Source: a virus
Virus record (IMG/VR): IMGVR_UViG_3300023284_000324
Span: 1 to 21,903 of that record
Length of the DNA: 21,903 bases
Strand: one strand, 5' to 3'
The position numbers were made by a program, and so were the translations under genes. A model generated the notes under the pieces. That model saw only the letters and a list, made by a program, of their open reading frames with translations. It searched no databases and was not told the DNA's origin. Positions 13,818-21,903 of this stretch are shown in pieces (within the stretch, counting starts at the first letter, position 1; the number at the start of each line of letters is the position of its first letter).

Positions 13818-16468
13818 GCACAAAATATGGACAGTTTAGCTTTGTCGGCGGTGAAATAAGCCCACGGCTTCATGATCGCATTGACTTAGAAAAGTATTAC
13901 CAAAGTGTAGATATACTCGAAAACTGTATAGCCACACAACATGGCGGGGCAACCCGACGTGCTGGTACCAGGTTTGTTGCGCAGACAAAAGATAATAACA
14001 ATGTTCGGTTGTTACGGTTTGAGTTCTCCACAATCCAGACTTATATACTTGAGTTTGGCGACCTTTACATGCGTGTGTATAAGGATGGCGTGCAAGTAAA
14101 CACTGCATCCACGGATACAATTACGGCAGCAACCGCTGCTACTCCCGTTGTTATCACAGCAACAAACACTCGCTCTAACGGTGATGAAGTTAATATAACC
14201 GGCGTCGTGGGCATGACCGAGCTGAATGGTAGAAACTTCAAGATTGCCAATGTTACAGGTACTACTTACGAACTTACTGACTTAAACGACGTAAATATCA
14301 ATGGCACAAGTTATACCGCCTACACCAGTGGAGGTACGGCCACGTTGGTCTTTACGCTTGTCACGCCGTTTACATCGGCACAAATCCCTGACCTACAATT
14401 TACCCAAAGTGCTGACACGATTTTCGTGGCTCATAGCGCCCATGCCCCACAACGCTTAGTCCGTACAGGCGACGCCACGTGGGTAATTTCCGCGCAGGGC
14501 TTAGATCCACCGCCAAGCGCCGAACAAGGCCTGGACTTAGCAACCGACATGGGTTACGGCGCTAACACAGGCACGGCAGTTGCCTTCCGTACTGACGCTA
14601 GTGTATTCGAGCCTTCTGACGTAGGCCGGTTTATCAAAGCCGGTGCGGGCCGTGGTACTATCACAGCAGAGAGTGGTGACACGGCGACCATCAATATTCT
14701 AAATGCGTTCACCAATAACGACGCAGCGGGACCGGGTACGGCAAGCATATCCAATGTCTCTACTACTGTCGATACTACGGTAGCACACGGTGCATCAGCC
14801 GGGGATTACATAATTATCACCAGCGGCGGATCAAACAAAGACATCAGACGTATTGAGAGCATAACAGACACGGATACATTTGTAGTAGATGCAAACTTCA
14901 CGGCTCTTGATGCAGCCGCAACTTGGATATTGCATACGGCTACTGCCTCTGGTGCTTGGACATTAGAAGGCACACCAAATACTACTTGCAACCCAAACGC
15001 AAAAGGCACAAAGCAAAGCGATGTTACATTAACAATAGGCGCTGATGGCTGGCGTGACCCGGCGGATATAGGCAAATTTGTTAAACTCTCTAACGGCATC
15101 GTGAAGTTACATACGATAACAAGCAAGACCGTCGCTAAAGGCACCGTCCTCCGTGTACTGGATGACAGCACTTCTGTACCTGCTGGGGAATGGACACTGG
15201 AAGCTGAGTCGTGGACCGTAGCAAATGGATTCCCCGAAAGCCTCACGCTTGCAAAGCAAAGTTTAGTCTTTGCAGCTAATACTGATAGGCAAAATGCCAT
15301 ATGGGGTAGTGCCAAAGGCGACTTCTCAGATTTTGGTGTGGGCGTAGATGATGATGACTCATTTGAATTTGACATGGCTTCACCACTTGTGGACGTTATC
15401 CAATGGATTCACCCGATTGAGGATATATTCTTGGGAACAGTAGGCGGCGAGTTCCGACTTCATGGAGCTACTAACCAAGCAATCACGCCTACTAGTGTAG
15501 ATATTGACAATGAAGATGATCGAGGCAGCGCCAAGGAGCAACCTTTAAGAGTGGGCAGTTCGCTAGTATTCATAAACCGTTCAAGGAACAGATTGATTGA
15601 ACTTGCGTTTAACCTGGACGTGGATTCATTTATCTCCGGGGATTTAAACATACTCGCGGATCATTTGACTGACTCAAGCACAAAAACCATACAGCAAATT
15701 GCATTACAAAAAGAACTATTCCCCATTATCTGGGCACCCATTAATGACGGAACGCTGTTGGCTTTAACGATCCTACGAGATCAAAACATAGTTGGTTGGG
15801 CGAGAGAAATTATAGGCGGTACTTTTAGTGGCGGGCAAGCCGAAGTAGAAAGCGTTGCGGTTATTCCTCACTGGACCAAACCAGACGATGTTGCATTCCT
15901 GGTCGTGAAGCGTACCATTGAAGGAGTTACGAAAAAATACATAGAGTATTTTGACAGCACCCTCAACACTGACTCTGCCGTGACAACTACAGGAACCGAC
16001 TTAACGAGCATGGGCGGGCTGTTCCATCTTGAAGGACAAAGTGTACGGATTGTGGCTGATGGTGGACTGCAACCAGCGCAGGTCGTGACAACAGGCAAGA
16101 TTACACTTACTGACAAACCAGACACGGTTGAGGCCGGGTTGAATTACGATTCAAAAATAGTAACTTTACGCCCTGAACTTCCGATTGGAACAAACCGAAC
16201 GTCGTTACAGGGTGTCACCATGCGCTGGAGTGAAATTAACGTTATGGTGTTTGAAACAAACAGCATGTTAGTGAATGGTGAGCAAGTATTGTTTCGTAAA
16301 CTAACTGACATAATAGGCACCGGAATACCACTCTTTACCGGCAGGAAGCGCATACAAATTGCAGGCATAGACGAAAACGCAAAGCTTACATTCGAGCAGA
16401 AAGACCCATTACCTATGACACTCAATGGATATTTTGGCTTGTTGCATATTGGCGATGACATCAAGTAA
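13814..16468 (+). CDS. Tail tubular protein B (T7 gp12-like nozzle) with inserted FCCH-like domain
   Basis: 884 residues against 794 in T7 gp12. It forms the hexameric tail nozzle. Diagnostic start: 'YGQFSFVGGEISPRLHDRIDLEKYYQS' then 'LENCIATQHGGATRRAGTRFVA' at residues about 5-56, followed by 'RLLRFEFSTIQTYILEFGDLYMRVYKDG' at 65-92. After this, residues about 107-177 look inserted: 'TPVVITATNTRSNGDEVNITG', 'MTELNGRNFKIANVTG', 'YTAYTSGGTA', the pattern of a small FCCH-like beta domain seen in other phage tail proteins. The C-terminal part carries 'SLVFINRSRNRLIELAFNLD', 'IQQIALQKELFPIIWAPINDGTLLALTILRDQNIVGWAREI' and 'YIEYFD', all typical of the nozzle family. Stop overlaps the next gene by 14 bases. 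Confidence 0.93.
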   Translation: MSTKYGQFSFVGGEISPRLHDRIDLEKYYQSVDILENCIATQHGGATRRAGTRFVAQTKDNNNVRLLRFEFSTIQTYILEFGDLYMRVYKDGVQVNTASTDTITAATAATPVVITATNTRSNGDEVNITGVVGMTELNGRNFKIANVTGTTYELTDLNDVNINGTSYTAYTSGGTATLVFTLVTPFTSAQIPDLQFTQSADTIFVAHSAHAPQRLVRTGDATWVISAQGLDPPPSAEQGLDLATDMGYGANTGTAVAFRTDASVFEPSDVGRFIKAGAGRGTITAESGDTATINILNAFTNNDAAGPGTASISNVSTTVDTTVAHGASAGDYIIITSGGSNKDIRRIESITDTDTFVVDANFTALDAAATWILHTATASGAWTLEGTPNTTCNPNAKGTKQSDVTLTIGADGWRDPADIGKFVKLSNGIVKLHTITSKTVAKGTVLRVLDDSTSVPAGEWTLEAESWTVANGFPESLTLAKQSLVFAANTDRQNAIWGSAKGDFSDFGVGVDDDDSFEFDMASPLVDVIQWIHPIEDIFLGTVGGEFRLHGATNQAITPTSVDIDNEDDRGSAKEQPLRVGSSLVFINRSRNRLIELAFNLDVDSFISGDLNILADHLTDSSTKTIQQIALQKELFPIIWAPINDGTLLALTILRDQNIVGWAREIIGGTFSGGQAEVESVAVIPHWTKPDDVAFLVVKRTIEGVTKKYIEYFDSTLNTDSAVTTTGTDLTSMGGLFHLEGQSVRIVADGGLQPAQVVTTGKITLTDKPDTVEAGLNYDSKIVTLRPELPIGTNRTSLQGVTMRWSEINVMVFETNSMLVNGEQVLFRKLTDIIGTGIPLFTGRKRIQIAGIDENAKLTFEQKDPLPMTLNGYFGLLHIGDDIK

Positions 16469-16898
16469 CATAACCCTCACGCCGTTTAAGGCAGAGCATA
16501 TAAAGCATGTACGATTATATGATGAGGTCAACCGAGGACAAATTGCCGAGGCCGCACAGTATTATGAAAGCGCCGGTATAAGTTTCACGGCTTTGACTCC
16601 AGACGGAAAAATCATCGCCTGTGCGGGCGTGATACCTTTCTGGGTCGGAGTAGGCTCTGCTTGGTTTGGTCATTCAGGACTTGCTATTGATTACAAACTA
16701 ACAGGGATAAAGTTTATCAAATCAACATTGGATGAGATAATGCAAAACACAGGCTTATGGCGTGTCCAAGCGTTTGTTAATGCTGACAGTGAACCAGACC
16801 AGAAATTCTCTAAACTGCTGGGTTTTACTTGCGAGTCACGGATGAAGAAGATGCGGGCAGATAAAGGTGATTACTTGATGTATGTTAAGGTGATATAA
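16455..16898 (+). CDS. GNAT-like small virion-module protein (T7 gp13-like)
   Basis: I chose ATG 16455 (147 residues) because the fold begins there (first strand 'NITLTPFKAEHIKHV'); an in-frame ATG at 16425 would add ten residues of Cys-rich read-through from the tubular B frame. The sequence follows the GNAT fold: 'ISFTALTPDGKIIACAGVIPFW' (strands 2-4), a 'KFIKSTLDEIMQNTGLWRVQAFV' helix-strand, and 'KFSKLLGFTCESRMKKM' (the 'kLlGF' motif). The usual acetyl-CoA pyrophosphate loop (Q/RxxGxG/A) is not obvious, so it may be a non-catalytic relative. Position between gp12-like and gp14-like genes and length (T7 gp13: 138 residues) support the equivalence. It shares one base with the next gene (TAATG). 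Confidence 0.75.
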   Translation: MTSSNITLTPFKAEHIKHVRLYDEVNRGQIAEAAQYYESAGISFTALTPDGKIIACAGVIPFWVGVGSAWFGHSGLAIDYKLTGIKFIKSTLDEIMQNTGLWRVQAFVNADSEPDQKFSKLLGFTCESRMKKMRADKGDYLMYVKVI

Positions 16899-17461
16899 TG
16901 GGACTCGAAACACTTATAGCTGGAGTTACGGCTGGGCTTTCTGGAGCTACTGTTGGTAGCGTGGCGGGTGCGGTAGGGATTGCCGAAGGAATAGGATTGA
17001 CTATTGGTTCTACGCTGGCAACGCTGAGTAGCCCGTTGGTAACTACCGTTGGAATCCTTGGACAAGCAACTACGGGAATCATTGGCGGGATTCAAGATGC
17101 TTCAGCCGCCGAGCAAATTGCAAAATTGCAAGCAAAGTCCATAAAAGAAAAAGCGGCAAGTGATGCGAGAGCCTTGGGGCGAACCGTAAGTTCTACGCTT
17201 GCTCAACAAAGCTCTAGCTTTGGATCGGGTAACGTGGTGATTGGCACCGGATCATCTAAAACACTAACGCTTGAAACTATACGAGAAGCTAGACTACAAT
17301 TTGAAGACATTCTTTTGGGTAAGGGAAACTTACTTAGTTCAAACCGAGTCATTCAAGACTTGCGAGTAAGCAGAGCACGTAGGTCGGCGTTTAGTTCGGC
17401 CACTGGCGGCCTTCTCGGAATTGGTACATTAGCAACCAGACTTAAAAAGCGGATACCATAA
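16898..17461 (+). CDS. Internal virion protein B-like (T7 gp14-like, ejection protein)
   Basis: 187 residues, near the 196 of T7 gp14. The first 70 residues are Gly/Ala/Ile-rich and hydrophobic ('LIAGVTAGLSGATVGSVAGA', 'VGILGQATTGIIGGIQ'), suited to insertion into the outer membrane during DNA ejection. Residues about 70-105 are a charged helix ('EQIAKLQAKSIKEKAASDARALGR'). The later part 'SSSFGSGNVVIGTGSSKTLTLETIREAR' near 107-134 is a pattern common in gp14-type proteins. It starts within the previous stop (TAATG) and ends the same way into the next gene. Order and size support the call; similarity to T7 itself is low. Confidence 0.78.
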   Translation: MGLETLIAGVTAGLSGATVGSVAGAVGIAEGIGLTIGSTLATLSSPLVTTVGILGQATTGIIGGIQDASAAEQIAKLQAKSIKEKAASDARALGRTVSSTLAQQSSSFGSGNVVIGTGSSKTLTLETIREARLQFEDILLGKGNLLSSNRVIQDLRVSRARRSAFSSATGGLLGIGTLATRLKKRIP

Positions 17462-18834
17462 TGGCAGAAGCACCACGACTACCATCGAGACAAGGCGGGA
17501 GCGTTCTGCAACTTCCCTTTGCTCCGACTAAATCAGGCACTAAACCAAGTAATGTATTTAAAGACCTAGCGGAACTCAGCTTCCAACTATTGCAACGAAG
17601 CGAAGAGATACAAGCCCAAACCGATGCCCGCGAGTTTGCTGAGTTAAGCGCCCAATATGATAGCGCCATTAGAAATGTATCTCTGGAAGCATCTCAGCAA
17701 CCCAACGAAAACTTTGAACAGCTTTTTGTTGAGGGTATGTCGAATGCACAAAAAGTCTTTCTTGGCAACACCACGAATGAACGTGTCCAACAACGACTCC
17801 AAGATCACTTTGATGTAAGGTCGCCTGGGCAAATCGTCGATGCCCGCATTGTCCAAACTAGCATACAACTTGAGCGGGAAGCCGTTGGTATTTTACGCAC
17901 GGGCCAGATATTTGCCGAGAAGATAGCACGAAGCACAAGTGAAGTAGATAATGAACGCGATAGGGCATTGTATGAAGCACTAGTAACCTCCGGTGAATCG
18001 CGAAACGTGTTTGATCCTAAAGGTGCCCAAAGAGCTAGAGATGATTTTAAACATGCGATTGAAATAGAGAAAACCAAAGCCGAGAAGCAACTAAAAGCCG
18101 AAGTAAAGGTTGCTACTGAACAGCAAGAATCAACTGTTGTTGAAGGCATAATAAACAACACTCTTGACCCGCTTGACATTCTAGGGCAGAATTTCATAAC
18201 GGCTAAAGATAAATTATTCTACTTCGGCCAAGCCACGAAGGTAGTTAGTCCAAAGACCGACTCGGCGTTGGCTATTGGTATTGAGGATCTCTTAACCGCG
18301 CCAGTCAAAGACGAAGAAGAGAAGTTTACTCGTGCCGAGACTGCCAAGGACTTAATTATTGAAGCGGCTAAAAACAACCAACTCACCGTTGGTGACGCTA
18401 CCAGAATGTATGGTCGAGCTAATAAAGTTCTACGTGGGAATGAGTTGGACAAAGACCGTTGGTTTCGAGATACAGACAAGTGGCTAAAGGAAACCTTTGG
18501 TTTTAGCAGCGCCACAGACAGGTTTCTTAACCCAGAAGGGGCTGATATTTTTTGGGATATTCATTTTCAGCTAGTCCGCGAGCAAGAAACTAAAGGACTT
18601 TCTGGTGAAGCCATCCTTGACCGAGCCAAACAATTAGCCAAGGGTAGGGCTATTGACTTTGCAACAGGCGACTTGACTTCAGCTCTTATTGACTTTGACT
18701 TCCTGCCCCCGGCAAGTTCTATTAAAGCCGGTGAAGTTTTCACTTTAGAAGAAACCGGCAGGAATTGGCGTGTGGTCAACGGCAAGTGGGAACAAGTCAG
18801 TTGGGATGGTAGCAAGTGGGTTGAGGTACAATAA
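17461..18834 (+). CDS. Internal virion protein C-like (T7 gp15-like)
   Basis: 457 residues, shorter than T7 gp15 (747). Mostly helical and charged: 'VFKDLAELSFQLLQRSEEIQAQTDAREFAELSAQYD' near residues 37-72, 'HAIEIEKTKAEKQLKAEVKVATEQQES' near 198-224. The N-terminus 'RLPSRQGGSVLQLP' is unstructured. The C-terminus has a Trp-rich beta unit: 'RNWRVVNGKWEQVSWDGSKWVEVQ'. No glycosidase motif is visible. Position between gp14-like and giant gp16-like genes identifies it as the middle ejectosome component, inferred from order and composition. Junctions on both sides are TAATG (17459-17463, 18832-18836), giving tight translational coupling. Confidence 0.75.
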   Translation: MAEAPRLPSRQGGSVLQLPFAPTKSGTKPSNVFKDLAELSFQLLQRSEEIQAQTDAREFAELSAQYDSAIRNVSLEASQQPNENFEQLFVEGMSNAQKVFLGNTTNERVQQRLQDHFDVRSPGQIVDARIVQTSIQLEREAVGILRTGQIFAEKIARSTSEVDNERDRALYEALVTSGESRNVFDPKGAQRARDDFKHAIEIEKTKAEKQLKAEVKVATEQQESTVVEGIINNTLDPLDILGQNFITAKDKLFYFGQATKVVSPKTDSALAIGIEDLLTAPVKDEEEKFTRAETAKDLIIEAAKNNQLTVGDATRMYGRANKVLRGNELDKDRWFRDTDKWLKETFGFSSATDRFLNPEGADIFWDIHFQLVREQETKGLSGEAILDRAKQLAKGRAIDFATGDLTSALIDFDFLPPASSIKAGEVFTLEETGRNWRVVNGKWEQVSWDGSKWVEVQ

Positions 18835-21800
18835 TGCCCTTAATTCCCGCTGTTCCACCCAAAGGCTCGGCTACTTTACCAGTAAGCCCAATCGACACTA
18901 TATCTCTGGTGCCTTTCCCTGTTGCCCCGCCGCCTACAACTACGCTTTCCGCCCCACGGTTGTTCTCAATAGACGAACATACCGGCAGACAAATCCTCAC
19001 CATACAACAAGCCCCCGAACCAGGAATACTTCAAAGTGTACGCGAATATCTCGGTATCCGCCCGCCTAAGTCCACCCCGTTAGACCTACTCGCCATTGAA
19101 ACCGGCGAACGCCCTTTTGACATCCGTGAACGAGTCTTCGGTACGGGTCGAGAAGAAGAACTACGCCGTGTGGTTGCTCAGTTTACGTCTGGTCTAACCG
19201 GCGGGATAACTGATCTTGTTGAGGGCTTCGATGCCAAGCCGGAAACACTTACTGGTTCTGTCGCTGGGGCCGCCGCTGGTTTAGCCGGGTTTCTCGCCGG
19301 TCCAATCAAACTGTCCAAAACAATACTCGGTTCGCGTCTACTCCCAACTCACAGTGGACTCCGCGGCGTGTCAGAAATTCTTACCCTAGGTGGAGCCAAT
19401 TTAGGTTTAGCCTCTGGATTAGCCGCCATTCTTCCTTCTTTCCAAAACAATGATACTGCTGGTGAGGCTGCGCTGGATGTGCTTAAAAGTACGGCAGTTG
19501 GCACATTGACTGGTGTGGTATACTCAACAGGTGGTGCCATTAACAACAAAGCTTTACGAACCTCCGTAATGTTGGTAGTCATGGATATGATACGGTCTGC
19601 TCCTCAAGGCGAGTTCTTCACCGCTGATGACGTTCTACGTGGTGTTATGGATGGAACCATTCCACCTGACCAACTTGGTGAAGCTGCTTTTGGGTATCTT
19701 ATGGATACTTATTTTGCATTGAAAGTTTCTAACATGGCAAAGCAACTCCAACAAATTGCTAAGACCAACATCGTTGCCGCCGAACTCTCCAAGCTTGGCG
19801 TCGAGAATGTCGAGACAATAATACTTGAATCTGCTAGACGGGGTGATACAATGGTGCCTCCGCATGATGGTATTACGCAGCAAGAAACGGCAAGGTCATT
19901 CGGTACAGAGAAAGGCTTGAAGGACTTTGCTGAAGTCACAAAAGGCAAGACAGAGTTAAAGGATGCCATCGAAGTAGAGAAAATGTTCAACAACGCCGAT
20001 GCCGAATTGCAAACATTACGCAGCGGCAAGTTAAAGCAAGTCAGGCAAGCAGTCGCCCGTACCGTAGTTGATGTGTCAGCAGAAGTTAAGAAAGAATTAC
20101 TGGAGAGTGCGGGCGAAGAAGGCCGTGAAGCTGTGATCCGCCACGATCTTATCCGTGGGTCTAGCATGAAAAGTAATCTGCTCTCCAACGAAGCAAGCAA
20201 GCGAGTAGGTTATAATGAGTTAAACAAAGCCGAGCAGAAATTGCTTGATAGAGTAGTACAAGCCCGTCGAGTTGTTGCCATAGACAAGAACACATTACGA
20301 GTCCAAAGAGAACTTATTGAAGAACTTAAAACTGCTGCCGTCAAAATAGAGATACAACTTAACCAAGCGGGTGCCGACCCAAAGGGAGCAAAGGGACGTA
20401 AACGTCTAGCGGATAGTTTACAAAGAATACAGAAAGTCCTGGTTGAAGACTTGCAAACCATTGTCGGCAAGCAAGGTAAACCCAAGAAAGCAACCAAAGA
20501 AGAAGTAGAAAGTGCAGATGCCAATGTTCTAGAGCAATCAAATGTTATACGAAAAGGTGTGCTGGATCAACTTGAAAAGACACAGAGATCCCTGCGGAGG
20601 TTAATAACAGGCAAGCAAGAGCCGGAAGTTGACGTAGTTTCTGAAGCCGAGGCCGGAGCAAAACCCAAAACTCTAAACCCTCTACAAGACTTAGTAAAAA
20701 CACAGACAGCTTTGTTAAAGGCTTTCAAAGAAAAGAATGAATTCAATATAAAACATCCTGGGGGATTAAGCGGTAAGCAGAATCAAAACTACCTGAGTGC
20801 CATCGAGAAAATAAATCCTGATTTGTTTAAAAGGGTCAACAACAATGCAGATAAGTTTTTCGTTGAAATGAAAAAGATCCTAGTTGAGAATGAAGAAGAG
20901 GGGTTTATAACCGAGGAAGTCTTTACCGCTCTGAATAAAGCCGGAGACTACTCACCCCGCCGATTTATACAACACCTTGATCCAGACAAACTAGAACCAT
21001 CAAGGGAAGGCAAGGTCATCACCGTAGCAACTTCAGGAATGAAACGCCTCAATGAAGGTTCGGAACGTGTGCTGGAAAACAAATCAGAACTGCTGCTAAG
21101 AGAAGTGATTGCACGTTTTGAACATCGTAAAGCCCGCAACGAAGCCAATGTCGCACTCGCTCGCGTGGCTGTGGAAATACCAGAGAATGGAATTGTTCAA
21201 ATCTTGAAGAAAGACGCAAAACCACCAGAAGGCATGGAAGTTATATCAGTCATGCTTAAAGGCAAACAAGTACGCATGGCAATGCCTCGCGAGTTGGTAG
21301 TCCAGTGGGTAGAATCCGATCCTGCTATCACAAGCCAACTTGCTAACATTATAGGCTGGGTATCAGGTGCCCGTGTGCTGAAGGCTATGGCAACCGGCTT
21401 GAATCCTGAGTTTGCATTGACAAACTTTCCCAGAGACATTATGCACGTATGGCTTACAACCAATGAATACTCACCGCACTTCCCGGTATTCTTAAAGCAA
21501 ATAGCTGGCGACCTCAAGGCGGTCTCCAAGGACGTTATTACCAGAACCGGCGAGTATCGAGATTACATACTTGAAGGCGGCGGTATGCAATTCTTGACCA
21601 ACCAAGGATTGGTTACTGGTAAACTCAAGGGTGCCCTCCGAGATGCAGAAAGGGTTTTAAGCTTTGCCGGGGAAACCTCTGAATTATGGGTACGTGTGGC
21701 TCTACGTCACCGGGCTATAGAAAACGGCGCGGCTCCACATGAAGCTACCTGGGTTGCACGAAACTACCTAGACTTCTCACAAGGCGGATCGGCTGTCAAA

Positions 21801-21903
21801 GCACTAGATGTTGGTTTTCCTTACCTCAACGCCTCAGTTCAAGCAACGCGTGGTATACTTCGTGAAGGCAAAGCCAACTTCGGTTCGACGATTTGGAAAT
21901 TCG
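18834..21903 (+). CDS. Large internal virion protein (T7 gp16-like position) with LPD38-like region, 3' partial
   Basis: The frame is open from ATG 18834 to the window edge (at least 1,023 residues). Residues 1-45 are Pro-rich. Residues about 137-200 are Gly/Ala-rich and hydrophobic ('LTGSVAGAAAGLAGFLAGP', 'LTLGGANLGLASGLAAILP'), possibly membrane-inserting. The middle (about 290-700) is charged and coiled-coil-like. From about residue 838 it reads 'RVLKAMATGLNPEFALTNFPRD', then 'DYILEGGGMQF', 'GETSELWVRVALRHRAIENG' and 'RNYLDFSQGG', matching by eye the large polyvalent protein-associated domain 38 (LPD38). No N-terminal lytic transglycosylase domain, as T7 gp16 has, is visible. It probably forms the channel that carries DNA through the envelope. 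Confidence 0.82.
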   Translation, partial: MPLIPAVPPKGSATLPVSPIDTISLVPFPVAPPPTTTLSAPRLFSIDEHTGRQILTIQQAPEPGILQSVREYLGIRPPKSTPLDLLAIETGERPFDIRERVFGTGREEELRRVVAQFTSGLTGGITDLVEGFDAKPETLTGSVAGAAAGLAGFLAGPIKLSKTILGSRLLPTHSGLRGVSEILTLGGANLGLASGLAAILPSFQNNDTAGEAALDVLKSTAVGTLTGVVYSTGGAINNKALRTSVMLVVMDMIRSAPQGEFFTADDVLRGVMDGTIPPDQLGEAAFGYLMDTYFALKVSNMAKQLQQIAKTNIVAAELSKLGVENVETIILESARRGDTMVPPHDGITQQETARSFGTEKGLKDFAEVTKGKTELKDAIEVEKMFNNADAELQTLRSGKLKQVRQAVARTVVDVSAEVKKELLESAGEEGREAVIRHDLIRGSSMKSNLLSNEASKRVGYNELNKAEQKLLDRVVQARRVVAIDKNTLRVQRELIEELKTAAVKIEIQLNQAGADPKGAKGRKRLADSLQRIQKVLVEDLQTIVGKQGKPKKATKEEVESADANVLEQSNVIRKGVLDQLEKTQRSLRRLITGKQEPEVDVVSEAEAGAKPKTLNPLQDLVKTQTALLKAFKEKNEFNIKHPGGLSGKQNQNYLSAIEKINPDLFKRVNNNADKFFVEMKKILVENEEEGFITEEVFTALNKAGDYSPRRFIQHLDPDKLEPSREGKVITVATSGMKRLNEGSERVLENKSELLLREVIARFEHRKARNEANVALARVAVEIPENGIVQILKKDAKPPEGMEVISVMLKGKQVRMAMPRELVVQWVESDPAITSQLANIIGWVSGARVLKAMATGLNPEFALTNFPRDIMHVWLTTNEYSPHFPVFLKQIAGDLKAVSKDVITRTGEYRDYILEGGGMQFLTNQGLVTGKLKGALRDAERVLSFAGETSELWVRVALRHRAIENGAAPHEATWVARNYLDFSQGGSAVKALDVGFPYLNASVQATRGILREGKANFGSTIWKF

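Noticed and set aside
14806-15375. 189-codon open frame on the minus strand
   Set aside because: It lies wholly inside the tail nozzle gene, has a low-complexity Ser/Val-rich product and no ribosome site; it is a by-product of codon bias on the coding strand.
16425-16454. ATG 16425 as the start of the GNAT-like gene
   Set aside because: It would add ten residues (MDILACCILA) before the first strand of the fold and deepen the overlap with tubular B; no ribosome site precedes it.
19709-20200. 163-codon open frame on the minus strand
   Set aside because: It is antisense to the large internal virion gene, Ser/Leu-rich, with no recognisable family or ribosome site.
1-21903. CRISPR array, insertion sequence, integrase or attachment site
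   Set aside because: No regularly spaced repeats, transposase or integrase frames, or paired inverted repeats bounding a gene were found by eye.

Overview
The window is one strand-uniform block of a tailed double-stranded DNA phage genome. All supported genes are on the + strand, tightly packed, and often joined by stop/start overlaps. Gene content and order match the virion module of podoviruses (short-tailed phages) with T7-like architecture: T7-type tail fibre, large terminase, portal (head-tail connector), scaffold, major capsid protein, tail tubular proteins A and B, a GNAT-like small virion protein, and three internal virion (ejectosome-type) proteins. Sec signal peptides and a putative lipobox point to a Gram-negative host. 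I cannot name the phage or the host. No RNA polymerase, replication, integrase, lysis or tRNA gene is visible.

Layout. 1-3237: the end of an unrecognised protein, then two overlapping genes for surface-type beta proteins that begin with signal peptides (a beta-sandwich protein and a beta-helix/LamG adhesin). 3263-4960: tail fibre with a T7-like N-terminal attachment domain. 4975-5314: two very small genes where T7 would carry holin and small terminase; neither is recognisable as either. 5339-6811: large terminase. 6811-8878: a small protein, the portal, and a Bbp19-like small protein. 8892-9719: scaffold. 9716-10206: two tiny zinc-binding proteins, the first with a textbook C2H2 finger. 10203-11133: two signal-peptide proteins of decoration/jelly-roll type. 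11134-11351: the only long non-coding stretch, rich in stem-loops. 11352-12699: major capsid protein and a decoration-like protein. 12700-12778: a long two-part hairpin. 12779-18834: small zinc-binding protein, tail tubular A, small lipoprotein, tail tubular B, GNAT-like protein, and internal virion proteins B- and C-like. 18834 to the right edge: a giant internal protein with an LPD38-like region, cut by the window edge.

How it works together: portal, scaffold and capsid proteins build the procapsid; terminase packages DNA; tubular A/B form the tail; internal proteins are ejected to carry DNA through the envelope; fibre and adhesins bind the host. The order is a circular permutation of T7: fibre-terminase leads directly into portal, so the packaging genes do not sit at a genome end.

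The most unusual items are (i) a capsid cassette bracketed by a structured non-coding leader (three stem-loops at 11163-11298) and a large hairpin (12709-12763), (ii) three tiny zinc-site proteins in the virion module, one a classical C2H2 finger, and (iii) at least five genes in a phage structural module carrying Sec-type or lipoprotein signals.
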